The notes: generated by a model not told the origin, from the sequence alone. Shown: positions 7,667 through 15,798, counted from the stretch's first letter. The stretch: DNA of 39,503 nucleotides from Candidatus Methylomirabilota bacterium (GCA_036005065.1 DASYQW010000100.1:1-39503), one strand, 5' to 3'. Numbers and translations are program-made.

Positions 7667-8869
7667 ATGACGCGACGTGCGTGGTTCCGAGGGGGCTTCG
7701 CTCTGGTCCTGGCGGTCGGACTCGCCGCGTGGCCGACGATCACGACGGCCCAGGGGATCAAGGTGGGTGCGGCGGTGCCGCTGACCGGGCGATACGCGGC
7801 CGGCGGAGCCCAGGTCCGGGCGGGGTACGAGATCGCCGTCGAGGACGTCAACCGGGCGGGAGGCGTCACCGTGGGCGGGGCGAAGCGGCCTCTGGAGCTG
7901 GTGCTGCTCGATGACGAATCCGATGCCACCAAGACGGTGAGCCGCCTGGAGACGCTGGCGGCTCAGGGCGTCGTCGCCTATCTGGGCGGGTTCGGCTCCG
8001 ATCTCCACGCGGCGGCGGCGTCGGTGGCCGAGAAGAACAAGATCCCCTATCTCGGCGTGGCCTTCGCGCTCCACAAGATCCACCAGCAAGGGTTCCGCTA
8101 TCTCTTCTCGCCCTTCTGGAAGTCGCCCGACATCGGGCGCGAGCTGGTCGGCCTGCTCGGCTCCATTCCGGCGGCGGACCGCCCCAAGCGCGCGGCCATC
8201 TTCCAGGAGAAGACCGACTGGGGCCGGGAGATGGCAGCGGCCTGGACGGAGGCCGGCAAGGCGGCGGGGTATCAGGTCGTCGCGCACGTGGAATACGCCC
8301 CGGGAGCGAAGGACTTCGCCGACGGGATCCTCAAGGCCAAGTCCGCCCAGGCCGACGTCGCCTTCGCGCTCCCGACGCCGCCCGACGGCATGACCCTCGT
8401 CAAGCAGATGAGGGAGCTCGACTTCAACCCCAAGCTCGCGCTCTTTATCCGGGCTCCGGACCCTCCCGTCTGGGCCAAGAACCTGGGCAAGGACGGTGAC
8501 TACGTGCTCCTCGCCCCCGGCTGGCATCACGCCGTGAAGTATCCGGGGGTGGCCGAGCTGAACGAGGCGCACCAGAAGCGCCTCGGGCGCCCGGCCGATC
8601 CGATCACCGGGCCGTCGTACGCGTGCGTGCAGATCCTGGCCGCGGCGCTCGCCAAGGCCGGCAGCCTCGACCGCGAGAAGATCCGCGACGCCGTCGCCGC
8701 CACCGACATGACCACGGTCATCGGCCCGGTCAAGTTCCGGCCCGACGGCACCGGGATCGTCCAGTCCGTGTTCATCCAGTGGCTCAACGGCAAGCAGGAG
8801 CTGGTCTGGCCCAAGGAGTTCGCCACCGCCCCACTGGGCTATCCGGCGCCGGCCTTCTCCAAGCGCTGA
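7667..8869 (+). CDS. Branched-chain-amino-acid-type ABC transporter substrate-binding protein (set 1)
   Basis: This 400-residue periplasmic binding protein is of the Leu/Ile/Val (peripla_BP_6) type. It has an N-terminal signal peptide (MTRRAWFRGG, hydrophobic to about residue 25, cleavage near TTAQ), then IKVGAAVPLTGRYAAGG, the usual first strand and ligand loop. AGGAGGA at 7656-7662 precedes the ATG at 7667 by 4 bp. It captures an unknown small ligand and delivers it to the permeases encoded at 10316-12159. The stop is immediately followed by the ATPase start at 8870, so the five genes form one operon driven from the 7484-7548 region. Relatives bind amino acids, amides, aromatic acids or urea, so leucine should not be assumed. 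Confidence 0.95.
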   Translation: MTRRAWFRGGFALVLAVGLAAWPTITTAQGIKVGAAVPLTGRYAAGGAQVRAGYEIAVEDVNRAGGVTVGGAKRPLELVLLDDESDATKTVSRLETLAAQGVVAYLGGFGSDLHAAAASVAEKNKIPYLGVAFALHKIHQQGFRYLFSPFWKSPDIGRELVGLLGSIPAADRPKRAAIFQEKTDWGREMAAAWTEAGKAAGYQVVAHVEYAPGAKDFADGILKAKSAQADVAFALPTPPDGMTLVKQMRELDFNPKLALFIRAPDPPVWAKNLGKDGDYVLLAPGWHHAVKYPGVAELNEAHQKRLGRPADPITGPSYACVQILAAALAKAGSLDREKIRDAVAATDMTTVIGPVKFRPDGTGIVQSVFIQWLNGKQELVWPKEFATAPLGYPAPAFSKR

Positions 8870-9613
8870 ATGGCGCTCCTCACGCTCGAGGGCGTCTCCA
8901 AGGCCTTCTCGGGCGTGCAGGCGGTGCGTCAGGTGAGCTTCACCGTGCCCGAGGGCGCAGTCCTGGGCGTCATGGGGCCGAACGGCTCGGGCAAGACGAC
9001 GCTCTTCAACCTGATCGGTGGGGCCCTCCGGCCCGACCGGGGCCGGATCCGGCTCCGCGAGGCGGACATCACCGGGCTCAGCCCCCACCGGGTCTGTGCC
9101 GGGGGCATCGCCCGCACGTTCCAGCACGTCCGTCCGTTCCCGGGCCTCACCGCGCTCGAGAATGTCCTGGTGGGACAGCTCTACGGCCGGCGGGGCACGC
9201 GGGGCCGGACGGCGGCCGGGGAGGCCGAGCGCCAGCTCGCGCTGGTCGGGCTCGAGGGCAAGGGGCATCTCAAGGCCAGCCGGCTCACCCTGATGGAGCG
9301 CCGGCGCCTCGAGCTGGCGCGCGCCCTGGCCACCGGTCCCGACCTTCTCTTGCTCGACGAGTTCATGGCCGGCCTGAACGAAACCGAGACGGCCGAGGCG
9401 ATGCGGATGATCCGCCGGGTCCACGGCCAGGGCGTCACGCTCGTCCTCGTCGAGCACATCGTCTGGGCCCTCCTCGACCTCTCCCAGCGTATCGTCGTCC
9501 TGAGCGCCGGGGAGAAGATCGCCGACGGGCCCCCCGGCGCCGTCGCCGCCGACCCGGCGGTCGTCGACGCGTACCTCGGCCGCGCGGGGCCCGGCGGGAG
9601 CCCGCGTGCTTGA
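8870..9613 (+). CDS. livG: Liv-type ABC transporter ATP-binding protein (LivG-like, set 1)
   Basis: The 247-residue ATPase has Walker A GPNGSGKTT at 36-44 and Walker B LLLLDEF near 157-163, followed by AGLNETE. The H-loop is LVEHI. The signature motif is the variant LTLMERRRLELARAL, which is normal for LivG-type subunits. The ATG abuts the stop of the binding-protein gene. The last 8 bp overlap the LivF-like gene. It powers import together with the LivF-like partner at the cytoplasmic face of the permease dimer. Confidence 0.95.
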   Translation: MALLTLEGVSKAFSGVQAVRQVSFTVPEGAVLGVMGPNGSGKTTLFNLIGGALRPDRGRIRLREADITGLSPHRVCAGGIARTFQHVRPFPGLTALENVLVGQLYGRRGTRGRTAAGEAERQLALVGLEGKGHLKASRLTLMERRRLELARALATGPDLLLLDEFMAGLNETETAEAMRMIRRVHGQGVTLVLVEHIVWALLDLSQRIVVLSAGEKIADGPPGAVAADPAVVDAYLGRAGPGGSPRA

Positions 9614-10319
9614 GGTCCGCGACCTGGACGCCTCGTACGGCGAGTTCCGGGCCCTGTCGGGCGTGAGCGTCCGCATCGCGGCCGGGGAAATCGTCGCGCT
9701 GGTGGGTTCCAACGGAGCCGGGAAGACGACGCTCCTGCGCTGCATCGCGGGTCTCACGCGGCCCCAGGCCGGCGTCGTCCGGTGGGAGGACGAAGAGCTC
9801 AGCCGGCTGGCGCCCCACCGGATCGTCGACCGCGGCATCGCGATGGTCCCCGAGGGGCGGCGCCTGTTCGGCCGGATGACCGTCGAGGAGAACCTGGTGC
9901 TGGGCGCCTTCACCGCGCGGGCCCTCCGCGAGAAAGACGCGACCCTGAGCCGCGTCCACGAGATCTTCCCGCGCCTGCGCGAACGACGGCGGCAGCTCGC
10001 GGGGGCGCTCTCGGGCGGCGAGCAGCAGATGGTGGCCATCGGACGCGCGCTGATGTCCCGGCCCCGGCTCCTCATGCTCGACGAGCCCTCCCTCGGCCTC
10101 GCCCCGCGGGTGGTCGACGCGATCTTCGAGGTCTTTGCCGAGATCAATCGGGCCGGCGTCTCGATCTTCCTGGTGGAGCAGAACGTGCGGGCATCCCTGG
10201 CGCTCGCCCACCGGGGCTATCTGCTCGAGCATGGCCGGATCGTCGGGCAGGGGCGGGGGGCCGCGCTCCTCGACGATCCCGAGGTGCGGCGGGCGTATCT
10301 GGGGCCGCTGGCCCTGTGA
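9606..10319 (+). CDS. livF: Liv-type ABC transporter ATP-binding protein (LivF-like, set 1)
   Basis: The 237-residue ATPase has Walker A GSNGAGKTT at 34-42, signature LSGGEQQMVAIGRALM near 135-150, and Walker B LLMLDEPSLGLAP. VPEGRRLFGRMTVEENL is a hallmark of LivF. The GTG start at 9606 overlaps the LivG-like gene by 8 bp, and its TGA overlaps the GTG of the permease gene at 10316. It pairs with the LivG-like subunit to form the ATPase heterodimer. Confidence 0.95.
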   Translation: MLEVRDLDASYGEFRALSGVSVRIAAGEIVALVGSNGAGKTTLLRCIAGLTRPQAGVVRWEDEELSRLAPHRIVDRGIAMVPEGRRLFGRMTVEENLVLGAFTARALREKDATLSRVHEIFPRLRERRRQLAGALSGGEQQMVAIGRALMSRPRLLMLDEPSLGLAPRVVDAIFEVFAEINRAGVSIFLVEQNVRASLALAHRGYLLEHGRIVGQGRGAALLDDPEVRRAYLGPLAL

Positions 10320-11188
10320 GGATCCTCCTCCAGCAGCTCGTGCTGGGCCTCCTGCTGGGCGGCCTTTATGGCCTGGCGGCGGCCGGGCTGTCGCTGATCT
10401 TCGGCGTCCTCAAGGTGCTCAACGTCGCCCACGGGGAGCTGATCATGGTGGGCGGCTACGTGGCCTTCTGGCTCTTCGCCCTGCTCGGGCTCGACCCGTT
10501 CGTCTCGCTCCTCCTCGTCATCCCGCTGTCGGCGGCGCTCGGCCTCGGGCTCTACGGGGCCGTCTTCGGCTTCGTCGTCCGGCTGGACGAGGAGACGCGG
10601 ATCAAGAACTCGCTCCTGGTCGGCTTCGGGCTCGCCCTGACCCTCCACGCTCTGGCCGTCCGGCTCTGGACCGCGGACGAGCGCTCGATCACGACGGCTT
10701 ACGGCGGCCAGGCGATCGTCGTGGGCGGGCTGGTCCTGCCGCTGGCGCGCCTCCTGAGCCTGGGCGTGGCGCTCGCTCTGATCGCCCTCACCCACCTCTT
10801 CCTGAGCCGGGCGCGCTGGGGTCAGGCCATCCGGGCGACGGCGGAGGACTGGGAGGCCGCGTCTCTGCTCGGGATCGACGTGCGGCGGGCCTACTTGCTG
10901 GCCTTCGCGATCGGCACCGGTCTGGCCGGCGCCGCCGGGAGCCTCGTGAGCGTCGGGCATTCCATCAGCCCCGCCATCGGGCTCGAGTGGACCTTGAAGG
11001 CTCTCATCGTCATCGTCCTGGCCGGGCTCGGCTCCGCCTTCGGGACCTTCGTGGGTGGCCTGGTGCTCGGCCTGGCGGAGGCGGCCAGCGCCACCGCCTT
11101 CGGCGGGCCGTATCGCGAGGTCGTGGGACTGCTCCTCTTCTTCTGTGTCCTGATCGCGCGGCCCCAGGGGTTGTTCGGTCGTCCGTGA
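10316..11188 (+). CDS. livH: Liv-type ABC transporter permease (LivH-like, set 1)
   Basis: The 290-residue inner-membrane permease begins RILLQQLVLGLLLGGLYGLAAAGLSLIFGVLKVLNVAHGEL, the typical LivH opening in which N-x-AHG is conserved. About eight membrane segments follow. The cytoplasmic coupling loop that contacts the ATPase is RATAEDWEAASLLGID, and VLAGLGSAFGTFVGGLVLGLAE is the usual late motif. The GTG at 10316 overlaps the preceding TGA (GTGA), and the start fits the family length. It forms the translocation channel with the LivM-like protein. Confidence 0.95.
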   Translation: MRILLQQLVLGLLLGGLYGLAAAGLSLIFGVLKVLNVAHGELIMVGGYVAFWLFALLGLDPFVSLLLVIPLSAALGLGLYGAVFGFVVRLDEETRIKNSLLVGFGLALTLHALAVRLWTADERSITTAYGGQAIVVGGLVLPLARLLSLGVALALIALTHLFLSRARWGQAIRATAEDWEAASLLGIDVRRAYLLAFAIGTGLAGAAGSLVSVGHSISPAIGLEWTLKALIVIVLAGLGSAFGTFVGGLVLGLAEAASATAFGGPYREVVGLLLFFCVLIARPQGLFGRP

Positions 11189-12159
11189 CGCCGCTCTACC
11201 GGGTGGACGTCGGCTGGCTGGCCGGCATCGTCCTGGCGCTGGCCGGCCTGGGCCTCCTGCCGCTGGCCGTCCGGCGGGAGGATCTGCTCAACCTCGGCGT
11301 CCTCTTTCTCCTGTCGGTGACCCTGGCTCAGAGCTGGAACATCATCGCCGGGTTCGCCGGACAGGTGAATCTCGGCCACGCCGCGTTCTTCGGCCTCGGG
11401 TGCCTGGTCACGCGGAGCCTGTGGATCGCGGGGATGCCGATCCCCCTCGCCATGACGGCGGGCGCCGCGGCCGCGACCGCCGCCGGCATCGCCCTGGGCC
11501 TGGCCGCCTTTCGGCTGCGGGGAGCCTACTTCGCGATCGGCACCCTGGCCCTGGCGGAGATCCTGCGCATCACGGTCGGCAACGTGCTCCCGGAGATTTC
11601 GACGCTGCCGGCCCCGGCCATCGCGGGCTACCGCCTGACGGCGCGCTACTACCTGGCGCTCGCCCTGGCCCTCGGGTCGGTCCTCGTCGTGACGGCGCTC
11701 GCGGGCTCCCGTCTCGGCCTCGGCATGCAGGCCGTGCGCGAGGACGAAGCGGCAGCCGAGGCGTCAGGCGTCGGGGCCTTCGGCCTCAAGCTCCGGGCGG
11801 TCGCGCTGTCGACGGCCCTGGCCGGTCTCGCCGGCGGGCTCTTCGCCTACTACCACATCAGCTTCTATCCCCAGCATCCCTTCAGCCCGACATGGACCTT
11901 CGACGCGGTGCTGATCACCTTCATCGGGGGCGTGGGGACTCTCCAGGGTCCCGTACTGGGCGCCGCCTTCTACGTCGTCTTCAAGGAGTACCTGGCGATC
12001 CGCTGGGTCGACGTTCACCTCCTCATCTTCGGGGCCCTCTTCGTCGTCATCGTGGTGCTCCTGCCCGGGGGCCTCACCGAGGCGGCCCATCGACTCGCCG
12101 CGCGGCTCTCCACGCGCCCGCGCTCGAGGAGGGGATCTCAGCCGGGCATCGAGAGATAG
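11185..12159 (+). CDS. livM: Liv-type ABC transporter permease (LivM-like, set 1)
   Basis: The 324-residue multipass permease includes QSWNIIAGFAGQVNLGHAAFFGLG, the conserved LivM motif in which the G-Q-x-N/S-L-G-H run is diagnostic. AVREDEAAAEASGV is the coupling loop, and FIGGVGTLQGPVLGAAFYV is the late motif. The GTG at 11185 overlaps the LivH-like stop (GTGA). The 3' end overlaps the convergent nhaA gene by 22 bp, so the last codons of the two genes share DNA and there is no room for a separate terminator. Confidence 0.95.
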   Translation: MTPLYRVDVGWLAGIVLALAGLGLLPLAVRREDLLNLGVLFLLSVTLAQSWNIIAGFAGQVNLGHAAFFGLGCLVTRSLWIAGMPIPLAMTAGAAAATAAGIALGLAAFRLRGAYFAIGTLALAEILRITVGNVLPEISTLPAPAIAGYRLTARYYLALALALGSVLVVTALAGSRLGLGMQAVREDEAAAEASGVGAFGLKLRAVALSTALAGLAGGLFAYYHISFYPQHPFSPTWTFDAVLITFIGGVGTLQGPVLGAAFYVVFKEYLAIRWVDVHLLIFGALFVVIVVLLPGGLTEAAHRLAARLSTRPRSRRGSQPGIER

Positions 12160-13310
12160 CGCTCCCGCCCGAAGCGGCCGACCTTCAGCACGACGGCTAA
12201 CGCCACGGCAATCCCGCCACTCCCGAAACTCAAGAGCGCGCCCATCTTCGTCTCAGACAGTAAGCGTATCTCGCCGGGAAACGCCGCCGTCGCGAAGAAC
12301 AGGGAGACCGTGAAGCCAATCCCGGCGGCCAGCCCCACGATGCTCATGTCGGCCCACGTCACCCCCGACGGCCGACGGAGCCCTCCCAGCACACCCGCCG
12401 CCGTCACCAGGAGAATCCCCACCGGCTTCCCGATGATCAGACCGGCCAACACGACCCAGGTTCCCGCCCCCACGCTGGACACCGGCACTCCGGCGTTCAC
12501 CAGCGCAAAAAAAAACAGAATCACCTGAACGGGGACGTGCCACCACTGCGCGAATCGGTTGAGCGGATCCGTCGCTCCTCGCTCCTGGGGACACAGGATG
12601 CCTCGGTCCCGTTCCTCATGTGGAATGAAGGGGATGACAGGGACGAGGGCCAACGCGGGATGGAGACCGCCCCGGAACAGCGCCGTCCAGGAAACCGTCC
12701 CGGCTAACAGGATGTACGCCCAGAAGTTGGCCACGGATCGACGCCGCAAAAGCCAGGAAACCAGGATCGCCCCCGCCAGGATCGCGACGCACTCACCCAG
12801 GCGTGTCTCCCCGGCCGGGTAGAAGACCGCCAGAATCACCAGGCCCAGCGCATCGTCCGCAATCGCCAGCAGCAGCAGGAATGGGATGGCCGGATGCTGG
12901 GCGCCGAAGATGAGACGGGATACCAGGTAGCTGAAGGCGATATCGGTGGCGCACGGAATGGCCCAGCCATGCGCCAACTCGCGCTGGCTCAGCCAGAGAG
13001 ACAGCCCGACGTGAATCACCGCCGGCGCGAGCATACCTCCCATTGCTGCCAGCAGCGGCATCGCGGCCCGGCGGGGCGACTCCAGTGGGCCGCCCGGCAG
13101 GACGGCCTCGACAACCTCCTTCATCGCGAGCCCGAAGAAGAACACCATGCCGACGTCGTTCACCGGAAAGTGGAGGGCGTGGCTGACAGCCGCGTACGAG
13201 GCCGGAGCCGCGTTAGCCCAGACCAACCCGCCCGCCGCGCCGACGACGATCAGGAGCGAAGGATCGAGGACGAACTCGACTGCTGCTCGCAGGATATGCC
13301 AACCGGTCAT
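12138..13310 (-). CDS. nhaA: Na+/H+ antiporter NhaA
   Basis: The 390-residue protein matches the length of E. coli NhaA (388). MVFFFGLAMKEVVEAVLPGG, IPCATDIAFSYLVSRL (Asp near 123) and LAIADDALGLVIL (Asp152-Asp153, corresponding to the ion-binding Asp163-Asp164 pair of E. coli) are NhaA hallmarks. It exports Na+ or Li+ in exchange for protons across the inner membrane, supporting pH and salt homeostasis. The ATG at 13310 overlaps the stop of a 31-residue membrane peptide (ATGA), so translation is coupled. The 3' end overlaps livM on the opposite strand by 22 bp. Confidence 0.95.
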   Translation of the reverse strand: MTGWHILRAAVEFVLDPSLLIVVGAAGGLVWANAAPASYAAVSHALHFPVNDVGMVFFFGLAMKEVVEAVLPGGPLESPRRAAMPLLAAMGGMLAPAVIHVGLSLWLSQRELAHGWAIPCATDIAFSYLVSRLIFGAQHPAIPFLLLLAIADDALGLVILAVFYPAGETRLGECVAILAGAILVSWLLRRRSVANFWAYILLAGTVSWTALFRGGLHPALALVPVIPFIPHEERDRGILCPQERGATDPLNRFAQWWHVPVQVILFFFALVNAGVPVSSVGAGTWVVLAGLIIGKPVGILLVTAAGVLGGLRRPSGVTWADMSIVGLAAGIGFTVSLFFATAAFPGEIRLLSETKMGALLSFGSGGIAVALAVVLKVGRFGRERYLSMPG

Positions 13311-13402
13311 CGTAGAAGCTTGAGACCGAGGATCAGCACCATCGAGACCAGCAACATCAGCAGGGCAACGACGAGCCCCTCGTACCCCTCTTTGATCTTC
13401 AT
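13307..13402 (-). CDS. 31-residue single-pass membrane peptide coupled to nhaA
   Basis: This 31-codon gene begins MKIKEGYEGL, followed by a run of hydrophobic residues (VVALLMLLVSMVLILGL) and a basic end (KLLR). That fits a single transmembrane helix with a charged N-terminus. A strong GGAGGAG ribosome site lies 7 bp before the ATG. The stop TGA overlaps the nhaA ATG by 4 bp, the classic arrangement for translational coupling. It resembles other tiny transporter-associated peptides in layout only; I recognise no family. It could modulate or stabilise NhaA, or simply deliver ribosomes to nhaA. Confidence 0.7.
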   Translation of the reverse strand: MKIKEGYEGLVVALLMLLVSMVLILGLKLLR

Positions 13403-13409
13403 CCGTCTT

Positions 13410-13416
13410 CTCCTCC
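13410..13416 (-). promoter_or_regulatory. Shine-Dalgarno sequence deciding the small-peptide start
   Basis: GGAGGAG on the minus strand, 7 bp before the ATG at 13402. It is one of the best ribosome sites in the window. It supports the 31-residue start over the longer upstream in-frame extension, which is Arg-rich and unlike a real N-terminus. Confidence 0.7.
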
Positions 13417-13549
13417 ATGTATCCACCCGTCGAGTTGTGGCGGCCCGGGCGGGCAGCGATCGGATGGCGCCGCGATCGAGTCTCATGCCCACCCGGGTGC
13501 TATCTCTCCGGGGGCACGAGCGCTCAGGACGGAGGAGCCGAACTAGCGG

Positions 13550-13858
13550 CTAGTGGTCGTCGGAGGAGGGGACGGATCCAGCCGGCCGAGGATGAATCCG
13601 GCGAGGTGGCCTGAAGGGCGGCTTGAGCGGATACGCCGGCGAAAGACGACGGATCGAGGGCTGATGCCTGTCGTCCGGGATGTCCAGGGGCGCCGGTTGG
13701 GCAGAAGGAGCGGTGACGACTTCTTGGTGTCCGCGAAACTCACCGCCCCGCATGGCATCTACCGACTCATTCGCGTTGAAAGAGACTGCACCCGGCATCA
13801 ACGGATTTCCAAAGTCGAGCGTGAGGTAGACGAGCAAAGCGAGAGTGAGATACGGCAT
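13550..13858 (-). CDS. Small hydrophobic-N-terminus protein of unknown function
   Basis: The 102-residue reading frame starts MPYLTLALLVYLTLDFGNPLMPGAVSF, a hydrophobic segment resembling a signal peptide or membrane anchor. A Pro/Arg-rich C-terminal half follows (LKPPFRPPRRIHPRP). The N-terminal segment with GNPLMPGAVSF looks protein-like, and I have an impression of similar short hypothetical proteins in related bacteria, but I cannot verify this. No ribosome site is evident. A plus-strand frame covers the same DNA but is Arg/Ser-rich and looks like an antisense shadow. Confidence 0.45.
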   Translation of the reverse strand: MPYLTLALLVYLTLDFGNPLMPGAVSFNANESVDAMRGGEFRGHQEVVTAPSAQPAPLDIPDDRHQPSIRRLSPAYPLKPPFRPPRRIHPRPAGSVPSSDDH

Positions 13859-13969
13859 CGGCAGGAATCTTGCCGGAATGGCGTGAAGTCTGTCAAGTGG
13901 TCCGAGCTCCTCTGCGCGAGGCGGAGGAGCATGGCCGCGCTCGGTGGTAATGGGCGCGGGTAGTGTCCT

Positions 13970-14275
13970 AATCTGGAGGGATACTGGACCGCCGACGCCG
14001 CGACGCCGATGCCCGCGGACGGCTGGTGGGCGACCGGCGATCGCGGCCACGTCGATGCGCGCGGCCGGCTGTGCGTGGTCGGGCGGCTGACGGAGATCAT
14101 CCTGGTCGGGGGCTCGAACGTGGCGCCGGCGCAAGTCGAGCGCGGCTTGCTCGAGTCCGGCCTGGTGGTCGAGTGCGCGGTGGTCGGCGTCGCCGACGCG
14201 CTCCACGGCGAGGTGCCGGTCGCCTTCGTCGTGCTCGGCGCGGGCCGCACGGCGGCGCCACCCGCGCGGCGTGCC
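13970..14275 (+). pseudogene. Remnant of an AMP-dependent acyl-CoA synthetase (C-terminal part)
   Basis: Translation from about 13973 reads LEGYWTADAAT, then DGWWATGDRGHVDARGRL, VVGRLTEIILVGGSNVAPAQVERGL, and VVGVADALHGEVPVAFVV. These are the A8-type hinge (TGD-G-x-x-D) and C-terminal lid motifs of AMP-forming acyl-CoA synthetases. An in-frame stop at 13961 precedes it, so the large N-terminal ATP-binding domain is gone. The similarity also ends near 14270, before the catalytic-lysine motif (P-x-T-x-x-GK). Roughly 100 residues of a ~520-residue enzyme survive, and no start codon is positioned to express it. It abuts the end of the LivF-like gene, so a deletion probably joined the two. Confidence 0.75.
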
Positions 14276-14278
14276 CCG

Positions 14279-15004
14279 TCAGGCCCCGGTCGCCGGCGCG
14301 ACGCCACCCCCGATCACGCGGAGCACGGCCGGCTCGCGGACGACGTCGCCCGGGGGCCCGTGATAGATGATCTCGCCCCGCTCCAGCACGTAGAGGCGGC
14401 TCGCCTGGGGTGGAACGTGGTGGATGTTCGACTCGGCCAGCAGGATGCCGCAGCCGAGGCGCGCGATGGCCCCGATGCTGTCGGTGATCTGCGGAATGAT
14501 AGCCGGCGCGAGGCCCTCGAAGGGCTCGTCCAGGAGCAAGAGCTCCGGATCCAGCGCGAGGGCGCGCGCGATCGAGAGCATCTTGCGCTCGCCGCCCGAC
14601 AGGCGAGTGCCGCCCCGCGCGGCATAGGCCCGGAGCCTCGGGAAGACGGCGTAGGCGCGCTCCACGCGCTCCGGCGCCGGCCGCGCGGTGCCGCGCGTCC
14701 ACGTCGCGATCTCGATGTTCTCCGCCACCGAGAGGTCGCCGAAGATCCCGCAGTCCTCGGGGGCGAAGGCCACGCCGAGTCGGGCGATCTGGTAGGTCCG
14801 GAGCCCCGCCAGCGCCCGGCCGCGGAACGCGATGCGCCCCGAGGCGGGGGAGCGGTACCCCATGATGGTGCGCAGGGTCGTCGTCTTCCCGGCGCCGTTG
14901 CGGCCGACCAGGCAGACGAGGGCCCCCGGGTCCACGCGAAGCGAGACGTCGCGCAGGATGTGGCTCGTCTCGATGAAGACGTTGAGCCCGTCGACCTCGA
15001 GCAT
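14279..15004 (-). CDS. livF: Liv-type ABC transporter ATP-binding protein (LivF-like, set 2)
   Basis: The 241-residue ATPase has Walker A GRNGAGKTT at 34-42, signature LSGGERKMLSIARAL, and Walker B LLLLDEPFEGLAP. FAPEDCGIFGDLSVAENI replaces the usual VPEGR-x-F segment of LivF, so this is a divergent member. The ATG at 15004 overlaps the preceding LivG-like TGA (ATGA). It is the last gene of the second Liv operon; immediately downstream lies the acyl-CoA synthetase remnant. Confidence 0.93.
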   Translation of the reverse strand: MLEVDGLNVFIETSHILRDVSLRVDPGALVCLVGRNGAGKTTTLRTIMGYRSPASGRIAFRGRALAGLRTYQIARLGVAFAPEDCGIFGDLSVAENIEIATWTRGTARPAPERVERAYAVFPRLRAYAARGGTRLSGGERKMLSIARALALDPELLLLDEPFEGLAPAIIPQITDSIGAIARLGCGILLAESNIHHVPPQASRLYVLERGEIIYHGPPGDVVREPAVLRVIGGGVAPATGA

Positions 15005-15798
15005 CAGGCGGACGGGGTGGGACGGGCCAGGCCGGGCCCGGGGTGCGCGGCTGGCGGCCGCCCGATGACGGCGGCCACGACCGCCTCGTCGCCGCGGATG
15101 GCCCCGGGCGGGCCGTCGGCCAGGATCTTGCCCTGGTGGAGGGCGACGATCCGGTCGGAGTAGCCGAACACGATGTCCATGTCGTGCTCGACGAGGATGA
15201 TGGCCTGGATCCCGATCCCCTTCGAGGCCGTGACCAGCATCTCCATGATGGTCGTCTTGTCACGAGTGGAGACGCCGCTGGTCGGCTCGTCGAGCAGGAT
15301 CACCTCCGGTCGCAACGCGAACGCCGACGCCACGTCCAGGAGCTTCTTGTCCCCCTGCGGGAGCTGGCGGGCTTGGCGGTGCCGCTTGTCAGCCAGTCCG
15401 AAGAGCCCGGCCACTTCGAGGGCGGCCTGCCGGACCTCACGGTCGCCGGCCAGCGAGGCGAAGACGCGGGTGCCGCGCCCGAGCCGCGACACCACCGCCG
15501 CCTCCAGGGTCTCGAGCACGGTGAGCTCGGGGAAGACCTGGACCAGCTGGAAGCTCCGGACCAGGCCCAGCCGGGCTAGCCGGACGGGGCCGATCCCGCT
15601 GATGTCCTGCTCCCTGAAGCGGACCCTGCCCGCCGTCGGCCGGAGGGCCCCGGTGAGCACGTTGATCAGGGTCGACTTGCCGGCGCCGTTGGGCCCGATG
15701 ATGGAGACGAACTCCCCGGCCCGGATGCCGAGGCTCACCCCGTCCAGTGCGCAGAGGTTACCGTAGAACTGCACGATGCCCACGGCTTCCAGGATCAT
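15004..15798 (-). CDS. livG: Liv-type ABC transporter ATP-binding protein (LivG-like, set 2)
   Basis: The 264-residue ATPase has Walker A GPNGAGKST at 35-43, Walker B VILLDEPTSGV and the H-loop LVEHDMDIVF. The signature motif is the unusual LPQGDKKLLDVASAF, in which LSGGQ is replaced by LPQGD; LivG-type subunits vary here. The ATG at 15798 overlaps the LivM-like stop, and a GTG one codon upstream is an alternative. Both ends overlap neighbours, showing tight translational coupling. Confidence 0.93.
   Translation of the reverse strand: MILEAVGIVQFYGNLCALDGVSLGIRAGEFVSIIGPNGAGKSTLINVLTGALRPTAGRVRFREQDISGIGPVRLARLGLVRSFQLVQVFPELTVLETLEAAVVSRLGRGTRVFASLAGDREVRQAALEVAGLFGLADKRHRQARQLPQGDKKLLDVASAFALRPEVILLDEPTSGVSTRDKTTIMEMLVTASKGIGIQAIILVEHDMDIVFGYSDRIVALHQGKILADGPPGAIRGDEAVVAAVIGRPPAAHPGPGLARPTPSA

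Noticed and set aside
7424-10147. A 907-codon open frame on the minus strand
   Set aside because: It lies antisense to the set 1 Liv genes. Its protein is Arg/Pro/Ser-rich with no recognisable domain. High GC content leaves long antisense frames open.
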